64,000 bases of DNA from Orychophragmus violaceus (taxonomy: Eukaryota > Streptophyta > Magnoliopsida > Brassicales > Brassicaceae), in contig CM058240.1 of assembly GCA_030180135.1 (NCBI GenBank), forward strand, positions 72,039,581 to 72,103,580, written 5' to 3'. The notes beneath the pieces are model-generated. The model made no database searches. It saw only the letters and a program-made list of their open reading frames with translations, and had not been told where the DNA came from. Shown here in pieces: positions 21,207 to 36,600 of this stretch (positions are counted from its first letter, which is position 1; each line of letters begins with the position of its first letter). A program made the position numbers and the translations under genes.

Positions 21207-24200
21207 GTAAGTCAACTATAAGTTAGTTTTTGCATGCTCTTAAAGGTAGAATGAGAAGCATGTTATACAAGTTTATGTTCACTTTAAACACCCCTAAGTA
21301 ACCCTACTAACAGACAAGAAAGAAACTTTGATCTTCTAAAATGTCCTATGAGAATCCTAAACAAAACTTTTTTACCAAAACTTCTTGAAACATATGTATC
21401 ATGGATTGGAGAAATTAGGTGAGGTAAGACAACTATAAGTTAGTTTTTGCATGCTCTTAAAGGTAGAATGAGAAGCATGTTATACAAGTTTTTGTTCACT
21501 TTAAACACCCCCCTAAATAACCCTATTAACAGACAAGAAAGAAACTTTGATTTTCTAAAATGTCCTATGAGAATCCTAAACAAAACATTTTTACCAAAAC
21601 TTTTTGAAACATATGTGTCATGGATTGGAGAAATTGGGTGAGGTAAGACAACTATAATTAGTTTTTGCATGTTCTTAAAGGTAGAATGAGAAGCATGTTA
21701 TACAAGTTTATGTTCACTTTAAACACCCCTAAGTAACCCTACTAACAGACAAGAGAGAAACTTTGATCTTCTAAAATGTCCTATGAGAATCCTAAACAAA
21801 ACATTTTTACCAAAACTTCTTGAAACATATGTGTCATGGATTATAGAAATTAGGTGAGGTAAGACAACTATAAGTTAGTTTTTGCATGCTCTTAAAGGTA
21901 GAATGAGAAGCATGTTATACAAGTTTATGTTCACTTTAAACACCCCTAAGTAACCCTACTAACAGACAAGAAAGAAACTTTGATCCTCTAAAATGTCCTA
22001 TGAGAATCCTAAACAAAACATTTTTACCAAAACTTCTTGAAACATATGTGTCATGGATTAGAGAAATTAGGTGAGGTAAGACAACTATAAGTTAGTTTTT
22101 GCATGCTCTTAAAGGTAGAATGAGAAGCATGTTATACAAGTTTATGTTCACTTTAAACACCCCTAAGTAACCCTACTAACAGACAAGAAAGAAACTTTGA
22201 TCTTCTAAAATGTCCTATGAGAATCCTAAACAAAACTTTTTTACCAAAACTTCTTGAAACATATGTGTCATGGATTAGAGAAATTAGGTGAGGTAAGACA
22301 ACTATAAGTTAGTTTTTGCATGCTCTTAAAGGTAGAATGAGAAGCATGTTATACAAGTTTATGTTCACTTTAAACACCCCTAAGTAACCCTACTAACAGA
22401 CAAGAAAGAAACTTTGATCTTCTAAAATGTCCTATGAGAATCCTAAACAAAACTTTTTTACCAAAACTTCTTGAAACATATGTATCATGGATTGGAGAAA
22501 TTAGGTGAGGTAAGACAACTATAAGTTAGTTTTTGCATGCTCTTAAAGGTAGAATGAGAAGCATGTTATACAAGTTTTTGTTCACTTTAAACACCCCCCT
22601 AAATAACCATATTAACAGACAAGAAAGAAACTTTGATTTTCTAAAATGTCCTATGAGAATCCTAAACAAAACATTTTTACCAAAACTTTTTGAAACATAT
22701 GTGTCATGGATTGGAGAAATTGGGTGAGGTAAGACAACTATAAGTTAGTTTTTGCATGCTCTTAAAGGTAGAATGAGAAGAATGTTATACAAGTTTATGT
22801 TCACTTTAAACACCCCTAAGTAACCCTACTAACAGACAAGAGAGAAACTTTGATCTTCTAAAATGTCCTATGAGAATCCTAAACAAAACATTTTTACCAA
22901 AACTTCTTGAAACATATGTGTCATGGATTAGAGAAATTAGGTGAGGTAAGACAACTATAAGTTAGTTTTTGCATGCTCTTAAAGGTAGAATGAGAAGCAT
23001 GTTATACAAGTTTATGTTCACTTTAAACACCCCTAAGTAACCCTACTAACAGACAAGAGAGAAACTTTGATCTTCTAAAATGTCCTATGAGAATCCTAAA
23101 CAAAACATTTTTACCAAAACTTCTTGAAACATATGTGTCATGGATTAGAGAAATTAGGTGAGGTAAGACAACTATAAGTTAGTTTTTGCATGCTCTTAAA
23201 GGTAGAATGAGAAGCATGTTATACAAGTTTTTGTTCACTTTAAACACCCCCCTAAATAACCATATTAACAGACAAGAAAGAAACTTTGATTTTCTAAAAT
23301 GTCCTATGAGAATCCTAAACAAAATTTTTTTACCAAAACTTCTTGAAACATATGTATCATGGATTAGAGAAATTAGGTGAGGTAAGACAACTATAAGTTA
23401 GTTTTTGCATGCTCTTAAAGGTAGAATGAGAAGCATGTTATACAAGTTTATGTTCACTTTAAACACCCCTAAGTAACCCTTCTAACAGACAAGAAAGAAA
23501 CTTTGATCTTCTAAAATGTCCTATGAGAATCCTAAACAAAACTTTTTTACCAAAACTTCTTGAAACATATGTGTCATGGATTAGAGAAATTAGGTGAGGT
23601 AAGACAACTATAAGTTAGTTTTTTGCATGCTCTTAAAGGTAGAATGAGAAGCATGTTATACAAGTTTATGTTCACTTTAAACACCCCTAAGTAACCCTAC
23701 TAACAGACAAGAAAGAAACTTTGATCCTCTAAAATGTCCTATGAGAATCCTAAACAAAACATTTTTACCAAAACTTCTTGAAACATATGTGTCATGGATT
23801 AGAGAAATTAGGTGAGGTAAGACAACTATAAGTTAGTTTTTGCATGCTCTTAAAGGTAGAATGAGAAGCATGTTATACAAGTTTATGTTCACTTTAAACA
23901 CCCCTAAGTAACCCTACTAACAGACAAGAGAGAAACTTTGATCTTCTAAAATGTCCTATGAGAATCCTAAACAAAACATTTTTACCAAAACTTCTTGAAA
24001 CATATGTGTCATGGATTAGAGAAATTAGGTGAGGTAAGACAACTATAAGTTAGTTTTTGCATGCTCTTAAAGGTAGAATGAGAAGCATGTTATACAAGTT
24101 TATGTTCACTTTAAACACCCCTAAGTAACCCTACTAACAGACAAGAAAGAAACTTTGATCTTCTAAAATGTCCTATGAGAATCCTAAACAAAACTTTTTT

Positions 24201-27200
24201 ACCAAAACTTCTTGAAACATATGTATCATGGATTGGAGAAATTAGGTGAGGTAAGACAACTATAAGTTAGTTTTTGCATGCTCTTAAAGGTAGAATGAGA
24301 AGCATGTTATACAAGTTTATGTTCACTTTAAACACCCCTAAGTAACCCTACTAACAGACAAGAAAGAAACTTTGATCCTCTAAAATGTCCTATGAGAATC
24401 CTAAACAAAACATTTTTACCAAAACTTCTTGAAACATATGTGTCATGGATTAGAGAAATTAGGTGAGGTAAGACAACTATAAGTTAGTTTTTGCATGCTC
24501 TTAAAGGTAGAATGAGAAGCATGTTATACAAGTTTTTGTTCACTTTAAACACCCCCCTAAATAACCCTATTAACAGACAAGAAAGAAACTTTGATTTTCT
24601 AAAATGTCCTATGAGAATCCTAAACAAAACATTTTTACCAAAACTTTTTGAAACATATGTGTCATGGATTGGAGAAATTGGGTGAGGTAAGACAACTATA
24701 AGTTAGTTTTTGCATGCTCTTAAAGGTAGAATGAGAAGCATGTTATACAAGTTTATGTTCACTTTAAACACCCCTAAGTAACCCTACTAACAGACAAGAG
24801 AGAAACTTTGATCTTCTAAAATGTCCTATGAGAATCCTAAACAAAACATTTTTACCAAAACTTCTTGAAACATATGTGTCATGGATTAGAGAAATTAGGT
24901 GAGGTAAGACAACTATAAGTTAGTTTTTGCATGCTCTTAAAGGTAGAATGAGAAGCATGTTATACAAGTTTATGTTCACTTTAAACACCCCTAAGTAACC
25001 CTACTAACAGACAAGAGAGAAACTTTGATCTTCTAAAATGTCCTATGAGAATCCTAAACAAAACATTTTTACCAAAACTTCTTGAAACATATGTGTCATG
25101 GATTAGAGAAATTAGGTGAGGTAAGACAACTATAAGTTAGTTTTTGCATGCTCTTAAAGGTAGAATGAGAAGCATGTTATACAAGTTTATGTTCACTTTA
25201 AACACCCCTAAGTAACCCTACTAACAGACAAGAAAGAAACTTTGATCTTCTAAAATGTCCTATGAGAATCCTAAACAAAACTTTTTTACCAAAACTTCTT
25301 GAAACATATGTATCATGGATTGGAGAAATTAGGTGAGGTAAGACAACTATAAGTTAGTTTTTGCATGCTCTTAAAGGTAGAATGAGAAGCATGTTATACA
25401 AGTTTTTGTTCACTTTAAACACCCCCCTAAATAACCATATTAACAGACAAGAAAGAAACTTTGATTTTCTAAAATGTCCTATGAGAATCCTAAACAAAAC
25501 ATTTTTACCAAAACTTTTTGAAACATATGTGTCATGGATTGGAGAAATTGGGTGAGGTAAGACAACTATAAGTTAGTTTTTGCATGCTCTTAAAGGTAGA
25601 ATGAGAAGAATGTTATACAAGTTTATGTTCACTTTAAACACCCCTAAGTAACCCTACTAACAGACAAGAGAGAAACTTTGATCTTCTAAAATGTCCTATG
25701 AGAATCCTAAACAAAACATTTTTACCAAAACTTCTTGAAACATATGTGTCATGGATTAGAGAAATTAGGTGAGGTAAGACAACTATAAGTTAGTTTTTGC
25801 ATGCTCTTAAAGGTAGAATGAGAAGCATGTTATACAAGTTTATGTTCACTTTAAACACCCCTAAGTAACCCTACTAACAGACAAGAGAGAAACTTTGATC
25901 TTCTAAAATGTCCTATGAGAATCCTAAACAAAACATTTTTACCAAAACTTCTTGAAACATATGTGTCATGGATTAGAGAAATTAGGTGAGGTAAGACAAC
26001 TATAAGTTAGTTTTTGCATGCTCTTAAAGGTAGAATGAGAAGCATGTTATACAAGTTTTTGTTCACTTTAAACACCCCCCTAAATAACCATATTAACAGA
26101 CAAGAAAGAAACTTTGATTTTCTAAAATGTCCTATGAGAATCCTAAACAAAATTTTTTTACCAAAACTTCTTGAAACATATGTATCATGGATTAGAGAAA
26201 TTAGGTGAGGTAAGACAACTATAAGTTAGTTTTTGCATGCTCTTAAAGGTAGAATGAGAAGCATGTTATACAAGTTTATGTTCACTTTAAACACCCCTAA
26301 GTAACCCTTCTAACAGACAAGAAAGAAACTTTGATCTTCTAAAATGTCCTATGAGAATCCTAAACAAAACTTTTTTACCAAAACTTCTTGAAACATATGT
26401 GTCATGGATTAGAGAAATTAGGTGAGGTAAGACAACTATAAGTTAGTTTTTTGCATGCTCTTAAAGGTAGAATGAGAAGCATGTTATACAAGTTTATGTT
26501 CACTTTAAACACCCCTAAGTAACCCTACTAACAGACAAGAAAGAAACTTTGATCCTCTAAAATGTCCTATGAGAATCCTAAACAAAACATTTTTACCAAA
26601 ACTTCTTGAAACATATGTGTCATGGATTAGAGAAATTAGGTGAGGTAAGACAACTATAAGTTAGTTTTTGCATGCTCTTAAAGGTAGAATGAGAAGCATG
26701 TTATACAAGTTTATGTTCACTTTAAACACCCCTAAGTAACCCTACTAACAGACAAGAGAGAAACTTTGATCTTCTAAAATGTCCTATGAGAATCCTAAAC
26801 AAAACATTTTTACCAAAACTTCTTGAAACATATGTGTCATGGATTAGAGAAATTAGGTGAGGTAAGACAACTATAAGTTAGTTTTTGCATGCTCTTAAAG
26901 GTAGAATGAGAAGCATGTTATACAAGTTTATGTTCACTTTAAACACCCCTAAGTAACCCTACTAACAGACAAGAAAGAAACTTTGATCTTCTAAAATGTC
27001 CTATGAGAATCCTAAACAAAACTTTTTTACCAAAACTTCTTGAAACATATGTATCATGGATTGGAGAAATTAGGTGAGGTAAGACAACTATAAGTTAGTT
27101 TTTGCATGCTCTTAAAGGTAGAATGAGAAGCATGTTATACAAGTTTATGTTCACTTTAAACACCCCTAAGTAACCCTACTAACAGACAAGAAAGAAACTT

Positions 27201-30200
27201 TGATCCTCTAAAATGTCCTATGAGAATCCTAAACAAAACATTTTTACCAAAACTTCTTGAAACATATGTGTCATGGATTAGAGAAATTAGGTGAGGTAAG
27301 ACAACTATAAGTTAGTTTTTGCATGCTCTTAAAGGTAGAATGAGAAGCATGTTATACAAGTTTTTGTTCACTTTAAACACCCCCCTAAATAACCCTATTA
27401 ACAGACAAGAAAGAAACTTTGATTTTCTAAAATGTCCTATGAGAATCCTAAACAAAACATTTTTACCAAAACTTTTTGAAACATATGTGTCATGGATTGG
27501 AGAAATTGGGTGAGGTAAGACAACTATAAGTTAGTTTTTGCATGCTCTTAAAGGTAGAATGAGAAGCATGTTATACAAGTTTATGTTCACTTTAAACACC
27601 CCTAAGTAACCCTACTAACAGACAAGAGAGAAACTTTGATCTTCTAAAATGTCCTATGAGAATCCTAAACAAAACATTTTTACCAAAACTTCTTGAAACA
27701 TATGTGTCATGGATTAGAGAAATTAGGTGAGGTAAGACAACTATAAGTTAGTTTTTGCATGCTCTTAAAGGTAGAATGAGAAGCATGTTATACAAGTTTA
27801 TGTTCACTTTAAACACCCCTAAGTAACCCTACTAACAGACAAGAGAGAAACTTTGATCTTCTAAAATGTCCTATGAGAATCCTAAACAAAACATTTTTAC
27901 CAAAACTTCTTGAAACATATGTGTCATGGATTAGAGAAATTAGGTGAGGTAAGACAACTATAAGTTAGTTTTTGCATGCTCTTAAAGGTAGAATGAGAAG
28001 CATGTTATACAAGTTTATGTTCACTTTAAACACCCCTAAGTAACCCTACTAACAGACAAGAAAGAAACTTTGATCTTCTAAAATGTCCTATGAGAATCCT
28101 AAACAAAACTTTTTTACCAAAACTTCTTGAAACATATGTATCATGGATTGGAGAAATTAGGTGAGGTAAGACAACTATAAGTTAGTTTTTGCATGCTCTT
28201 AAAGGTAGAATGAGAAGCATGTTATACAAGTTTTTGTTCACTTTAAACACCCCCCTAAATAACCATATTAACAGACAAGAAAGAAACTTTGATTTTCTAA
28301 AATGTCCTATGAGAATCCTAAACAAAACATTTTTACCAAAACTTTTTGAAACATATGTGTCATGGATTGGAGAAATTGGGTGAGGTAAGACAACTATAAG
28401 TTAGTTTTTGCATGCTCTTAAAGGTAGAATGAGAAGAATGTTATACAAGTTTATGTTCACTTTAAACACCCCTAAGTAACCCTACTAACAGACAAGAGAG
28501 AAACTTTGATCTTCTAAAATGTCCTATGAGAATCCTAAACAAAACATTTTTACCAAAACTTCTTGAAACATATGTGTCATGGATTAGAGAAATTAGGTGA
28601 GGTAAGACAACTATAAGTTAGTTTTTGCATGCTCTTAAAGGTAGAATGAGAAGCATGTTATACAAGTTTATGTTCACTTTAAACACCCCTAAGTAACCCT
28701 ACTAACAGACAAGAGAGAAACTTTGATCTTCTAAAATGTCCTATGAGAATCCTAAACAAAACATTTTTACCAAAACTTCTTGAAACATATGTGTCATGGA
28801 TTAGAGAAATTAGGTGAGGTAAGACAACTATAAGTTAGTTTTTGCATGCTCTTAAAGGTAGAATGAGAAGCATGTTATACAAGTTTTTGTTCACTTTAAA
28901 CACCCCCCTAAATAACCATATTAACAGACAAGAAAGAAACTTTGATTTTCTAAAATGTCCTATGAGAATCCTAAACAAAATTTTTTTACCAAAACTTCTT
29001 GAAACATATGTATCATGGATTAGAGAAATTAGGTGAGGTAAGACAACTATAAGTTAGTTTTTGCATGCTCTTAAAGGTAGAATGAGAAGCATGTTATACA
29101 AGTTTATGTTCACTTTAAACACCCCTAAGTAACCCTTCTAACAGACAAGAAAGAAACTTTGATCTTCTAAAATGTCCTATGAGAATCCTAAACAAAACTT
29201 TTTTACCAAAACTTCTTGAAACATATGTGTCATGGATTAGAGAAATTAGGTGAGGTAAGACAACTATAAGTTAGTTTTTTGCATGCTCTTAAAGGTAGAA
29301 TGAGAAGCATGTTATACAAGTTTATGTTCACTTTAAACACCCCTAAGTAACCCTACTAACAGACAAGAAAGAAACTTTGATCCTCTAAAATGTCCTATGA
29401 GAATCCTAAACAAAACATTTTTACCAAAACTTCTTGAAACATATGTGTCATGGATTAGAGAAATTAGGTGAGGTAAGACAACTATAAGTTAGTTTTTGCA
29501 TGCTCTTAAAGGTAGAATGAGAAGCATGTTATACAAGTTTATGTTCACTTTAAACACCCCTAAGTAACCCTACTAACAGACAAGAGAGAAACTTTGATCT
29601 TCTAAAATGTCCTATGAGAATCCTAAACAAAACATTTTTACCAAAACTTCTTGAAACATATGTGTCATGGATTAGAGAAATTAGGTGAGGTAAGACAACT
29701 ATAAGTTAGTTTTTGCATGCTCTTAAAGGTAGAATGAGAAGCATGTTATACAAGTTTATGTTCACTTTAAACACCCCTAAGTAACCCTACTAACAGACAA
29801 GAAAGAAACTTTGATCTTCTAAAATGTCCTATGAGAATCCTAAACAAAACTTTTTTACCAAAACTTCTTGAAACATATGTATCATGGATTGGAGAAATTA
29901 GGTGAGGTAAGACAACTATAAGTTAGTTTTTGCATGCTCTTAAAGGTAGAATGAGAAGCATGTTATACAAGTTTATGTTCACTTTAAACACCCCTAAGTA
30001 ACCCTACTAACAGACAAGAAAGAAACTTTGATCCTCTAAAATGTCCTATGAGAATCCTAAACAAAACATTTTTACCAAAACTTCTTGAAACATATGTGTC
30101 ATGGATTAGAGAAATTAGGTGAGGTAAGACAACTATAAGTTAGTTTTTGCATGCTCTTAAAGGTAGAATGAGAAGCATGTTATACAAGTTTTTGTTCACT

Positions 30201-33200
30201 TTAAACACCCCCCTAAATAACCCTATTAACAGACAAGAAAGAAACTTTGATTTTCTAAAATGTCCTATGAGAATCCTAAACAAAACATTTTTACCAAAAC
30301 TTTTTGAAACATATGTGTCATGGATTGGAGAAATTGGGTGAGGTAAGACAACTATAAGTTAGTTTTTGCATGCTCTTAAAGGTAGAATGAGAAGCATGTT
30401 ATACAAGTTTATGTTCACTTTAAACACCCCTAAGTAACCCTACTAACAGACAAGAGAGAAACTTTGATCTTCTAAAATGTCCTATGAGAATCCTAAACAA
30501 AACATTTTTACCAAAACTTCTTGAAACATATGTGTCATGGATTAGAGAAATTAGGTGAGGTAAGACAACTATAAGTTAGTTTTTGCATGCTCTTAAAGGT
30601 AGAATGAGAAGCATGTTATACAAGTTTATGTTCACTTTAAACACCCCTAAGTAACCCTACTAACAGACAAGAGAGAAACTTTGATCTTCTAAAATGTCCT
30701 ATGAGAATCCTAAACAAAACATTTTTACCAAAACTTCTTGAAACATATGTGTCATGGATTAGAGAAATTAGGTGAGGTAAGACAACTATAAGTTAGTTTT
30801 TGCATGCTCTTAAAGGTAGAATGAGAAGCATGTTATACAAGTTTATGTTCACTTTAAACACCCCTAAGTAACCCTACTAACAGACAAGAAAGAAACTTTG
30901 ATCTTCTAAAATGTCCTATGAGAATCCTAAACAAAACTTTTTTACCAAAACTTCTTGAAACATATGTATCATGGATTGGAGAAATTAGGTGAGGTAAGAC
31001 AACTATAAGTTAGTTTTTGCATGCTCTTAAAGGTAGAATGAGAAGCATGTTATACAAGTTTTTGTTCACTTTAAACACCCCCCTAAATAACCATATTAAC
31101 AGACAAGAAAGAAACTTTGATTTTCTAAAATGTCCTATGAGAATCCTAAACAAAACATTTTTACCAAAACTTTTTGAAACATATGTGTCATGGATTGGAG
31201 AAATTGGGTGAGGTAAGACAACTATAAGTTAGTTTTTGCATGCTCTTAAAGGTAGAATGAGAAGAATGTTATACAAGTTTATGTTCACTTTAAACACCCC
31301 TAAGTAACCCTACTAACAGACAAGAGAGAAACTTTGATCTTCTAAAATGTCCTATGAGAATCCTAAACAAAACATTTTTACCAAAACTTCTTGAAACATA
31401 TGTGTCATGGATTAGAGAAATTAGGTGAGGTAAGACAACTATAAGTTAGTTTTTGCATGCTCTTAAAGGTAGAATGAGAAGCATGTTATACAAGTTTATG
31501 TTCACTTTAAACACCCCTAAGTAACCCTACTAACAGACAAGAGAGAAACTTTGATCTTCTAAAATGTCCTATGAGAATCCTAAACAAAACATTTTTACCA
31601 AAACTTCTTGAAACATATGTGTCATGGATTAGAGAAATTAGGTGAGGTAAGACAACTATAAGTTAGTTTTTGCATGCTCTTAAAGGTAGAATGAGAAGCA
31701 TGTTATACAAGTTTTTGTTCACTTTAAACACCCCCCTAAATAACCATATTAACAGACAAGAAAGAAACTTTGATTTTCTAAAATGTCCTATGAGAATCCT
31801 AAACAAAATTTTTTTACCAAAACTTCTTGAAACATATGTATCATGGATTAGAGAAATTAGGTGAGGTAAGACAACTATAAGTTAGTTTTTGCATGCTCTT
31901 AAAGGTAGAATGAGAAGCATGTTATACAAGTTTATGTTCACTTTAAACACCCCTAAGTAACCCTTCTAACAGACAAGAAAGAAACTTTGATCTTCTAAAA
32001 TGTCCTATGAGAATCCTAAACAAAACTTTTTTACCAAAACTTCTTGAAACATATGTGTCATGGATTAGAGAAATTAGGTGAGGTAAGACAACTATAAGTT
32101 AGTTTTTTGCATGCTCTTAAAGGTAGAATGAGAAGCATGTTATACAAGTTTATGTTCACTTTAAACACCCCTAAGTAACCCTACTAACAGACAAGAAAGA
32201 AACTTTGATCCTCTAAAATGTCCTATGAGAATCCTAAACAAAACATTTTTACCAAAACTTCTTGAAACATATGTGTCATGGATTAGAGAAATTAGGTGAG
32301 GTAAGACAACTATAAGTTAGTTTTTGCATGCTCTTAAAGGTAGAATGAGAAGCATGTTATACAAGTTTATGTTCACTTTAAACACCCCTAAGTAACCCTA
32401 CTAACAGACAAGAGAGAAACTTTGATCTTCTAAAATGTCCTATGAGAATCCTAAACAAAACATTTTTACCAAAACTTCTTGAAACATATGTGTCATGGAT
32501 TAGAGAAATTAGGTGAGGTAAGACAACTATAAGTTAGTTTTTGCATGCTCTTAAAGGTAGAATGAGAAGCATGTTATACAAGTTTATGTTCACTTTAAAC
32601 ACCCCTAAGTAACCCTACTAACAGACAAGAAAGAAACTTTGATCTTCTAAAATGTCCTATGAGAATCCTAAACAAAACTTTTTTACCAAAACTTCTTGAA
32701 ACATATGTATCATGGATTGGAGAAATTAGGTGAGGTAAGACAACTATAAGTTAGTTTTTGCATGCTCTTAAAGGTAGAATGAGAAGCATGTTATACAAGT
32801 TTATGTTCACTTTAAACACCCCTAAGTAACCCTACTAACAGACAAGAAAGAAACTTTGATCCTCTAAAATGTCCTATGAGAATCCTAAACAAAACATTTT
32901 TACCAAAACTTCTTGAAACATATGTGTCATGGATTAGAGAAATTAGGTGAGGTAAGACAACTATAAGTTAGTTTTTGCATGCTCTTAAAGGTAGAATGAG
33001 AAGCATGTTATACAAGTTTTTGTTCACTTTAAACACCCCCCTAAATAACCCTATTAACAGACAAGAAAGAAACTTTGATTTTCTAAAATGTCCTATGAGA
33101 ATCCTAAACAAAACATTTTTACCAAAACTTTTTGAAACATATGTGTCATGGATTGGAGAAATTGGGTGAGGTAAGACAACTATAAGTTAGTTTTTGCATG

Positions 33201-33604
33201 CTCTTAAAGGTAGAATGAGAAGCATGTTATACAAGTTTATGTTCACTTTAAACACCCCTAAGTAACCCTACTAACAGACAAGAGAGAAACTTTGATCTTC
33301 TAAAATGTCCTATGAGAATCCTAAACAAAACATTTTTACCAAAACTTCTTGAAACATATGTGTCATGGATTAGAGAAATTAGGTGAGGTAAGACAACTAT
33401 AAGTTAGTTTTTGCATGCTCTTAAAGGTAGAATGAGAAGCATGTTATACAAGTTTATGTTCACTTTAAACACCCCTAAGTAACCCTACTAACAGACAAGA
33501 GAGAAACTTTGATCTTCTAAAATGTCCTATGAGAATCCTAAACAAAACATTTTTACCAAAACTTCTTGAAACATATGTGTCATGGATTAGAGAAATTAGG
33601 TGAG
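21207..33604 (+). repeat. Satellite superblock 1 (12.4 kb), with about four copies of the 13-mer
   Basis: Opens with the GTAAGTCAAC variant, then a monomer with deletion CTATAATTAG (about 21650), then the 2828-bp higher-order unit repeated four times (variant landmarks 22533/23186/24491, then +2828 each). Confidence 0.85.
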
Positions 33605-36600
33605 GTAAGTCAACTATAAGTTAGTTTTTGCATGCTCTTAAAGGTAGAATGAGAAGCATGTTATACAAGTTTATGTTCACTTTAAACACCCCTAAGTAAC
33701 CCTACTAACAGACAAGAAAGAAACTTTGATCTTCTAAAATGTCCTATGAGAATCCTAAACAAAACTTTTTTACCAAAACTTCTTGAAACATATGTATCAT
33801 GGATTGGAGAAATTAGGTGAGGTAAGACAACTATAAGTTAGTTTTTGCATGCTCTTAAAGGTAGAATGAGAAGCATGTTATACAAGTTTTTGTTCACTTT
33901 AAACACCCCCCTAAATAACCCTATTAACAGACAAGAAAGAAACTTTGATTTTCTAAAATGTCCTATGAGAATCCTAAACAAAACATTTTTACCAAAACTT
34001 TTTGAAACATATGTGTCATGGATTGGAGAAATTGGGTGAGGTAAGACAACTATAATTAGTTTTTGCATGTTCTTAAAGGTAGAATGAGAAGCATGTTATA
34101 CAAGTTTATGTTCACTTTAAACACCCCTAAGTAACCCTACTAACAGACAAGAGAGAAACTTTGATCTTCTAAAATGTCCTATGAGAATCCTAAACAAAAC
34201 ATTTTTACCAAAACTTCTTGAAACATATGTGTCATGGATTATAGAAATTAGGTGAGGTAAGACAACTATAAGTTAGTTTTTGCATGCTCTTAAAGGTAGA
34301 ATGAGAAGCATGTTATACAAGTTTATGTTCACTTTAAACACCCCTAAGTAACCCTACTAACAGACAAGAAAGAAACTTTGATCCTCTAAAATGTCCTATG
34401 AGAATCCTAAACAAAACATTTTTACCAAAACTTCTTGAAACATATGTGTCATGGATTAGAGAAATTAGGTGAGGTAAGACAACTATAAGTTAGTTTTTGC
34501 ATGCTCTTAAAGGTAGAATGAGAAGCATGTTATACAAGTTTATGTTCACTTTAAACACCCCTAAGTAACCCTACTAACAGACAAGAAAGAAACTTTGATC
34601 TTCTAAAATGTCCTATGAGAATCCTAAACAAAACATTTTTACCAAAACTTCTTGAAACATATGTGTCATGGATTAGAGAAATTAGGTGAGGTAAGACAAC
34701 TATAAGTTAGTTTTTGCATGCTCTTAAAGGTAGAATGAGAAGCATGTTATACAAGTTTATGTTCACTTTAAACACCCCTAAGTAACCCTACTAACAGACA
34801 AGAAAGAAACTTTGATCTTCTAAAATGTCCTATGAGAATCCTAAACAAAACTTTTTTACCAAAACTTCTTGAAACATATGTATCATGGATTGGAGAAATT
34901 AGGTGAGGTAAGACAACTATAAGTTAGTTTTTGCATGCTCTTAAAGGTAGAATGAGAAGCATGTTATACAAGTTTTTGTTCACTTTAAACACCCCCCTAA
35001 ATAACCATATTAACAGACAAGAAAGAAACTTTGATTTTCTAAAATGTCCTATGAGAATCCTAAACAAAACATTTTTACCAAAACTTTTTGAAACATATGT
35101 GTCATGGATTGGAGAAATTGGGTGAGGTAAGACAACTATAAGTTAGTTTTTGCATGCTCTTAAAGGTAGAATGAGAAGAATGTTATACAAGTTTATGTTC
35201 ACTTTAAACACCCCTAAGTAACCCTACTAACAGACAAGAGAGAAACTTTGATCTTCTAAAATGTCCTATGAGAATCCTAAACAAAACATTTTTACCAAAA
35301 CTTCTTGAAACATATGTGTCATGGATTAGAGAAATTAGGTGAGGTAAGACAACTATAAGTTAGTTTTTGCATGCTCTTAAAGGTAGAATGAGAAGCATGT
35401 TATACAAGTTTATGTTCACTTTAAACACCCCTAAGTAACCCTACTAACAGACAAGAGAGAAACTTTGATCTTCTAAAATGTCCTATGAGAATCCTAAACA
35501 AAACATTTTTACCAAAACTTCTTGAAACATATGTGTCATGGATTAGAGAAATTAGGTGAGGTAAGACAACTATAAGTTAGTTTTTGCATGCTCTTAAAGG
35601 TAGAATGAGAAGCATGTTATACAAGTTTTTGTTCACTTTAAACACCCCCCTAAATAACCATATTAACAGACAAGAAAGAAACTTTGATTTTCTAAAATGT
35701 CCTATGAGAATCCTAAACAAAATTTTTTTACCAAAACTTCTTGAAACATATGTATCATGGATTAGAGAAATTAGGTGAGGTAAGACAACTATAAGTTAGT
35801 TTTTGCATGCTCTTAAAGGTAGAATGAGAAGCATGTTATACAAGTTTATGTTCACTTTAAACACCCCTAAGTAACCCTTCTAACAGACAAGAAAGAAACT
35901 TTGATCTTCTAAAATGTCCTATGAGAATCCTAAACAAAACTTTTTTACCAAAACTTCTTGAAACATATGTGTCATGGATTAGAGAAATTAGGTGAGGTAA
36001 GACAACTATAAGTTAGTTTTTTGCATGCTCTTAAAGGTAGAATGAGAAGCATGTTATACAAGTTTATGTTCACTTTAAACACCCCTAAGTAACCCTACTA
36101 ACAGACAAGAAAGAAACTTTGATCCTCTAAAATGTCCTATGAGAATCCTAAACAAAACATTTTTACCAAAACTTCTTGAAACATATGTGTCATGGATTAG
36201 AGAAATTAGGTGAGGTAAGACAACTATAAGTTAGTTTTTGCATGCTCTTAAAGGTAGAATGAGAAGCATGTTATACAAGTTTATGTTCACTTTAAACACC
36301 CCTAAGTAACCCTACTAACAGACAAGAGAGAAACTTTGATCTTCTAAAATGTCCTATGAGAATCCTAAACAAAACATTTTTACCAAAACTTCTTGAAACA
36401 TATGTGTCATGGATTAGAGAAATTAGGTGAGGTAAGACAACTATAAGTTAGTTTTTGCATGCTCTTAAAGGTAGAATGAGAAGCATGTTATACAAGTTTA
36501 TGTTCACTTTAAACACCCCTAAGTAACCCTACTAACAGACAAGAAAGAAACTTTGATCTTCTAAAATGTCCTATGAGAATCCTAAACAAAACTTTTTTAC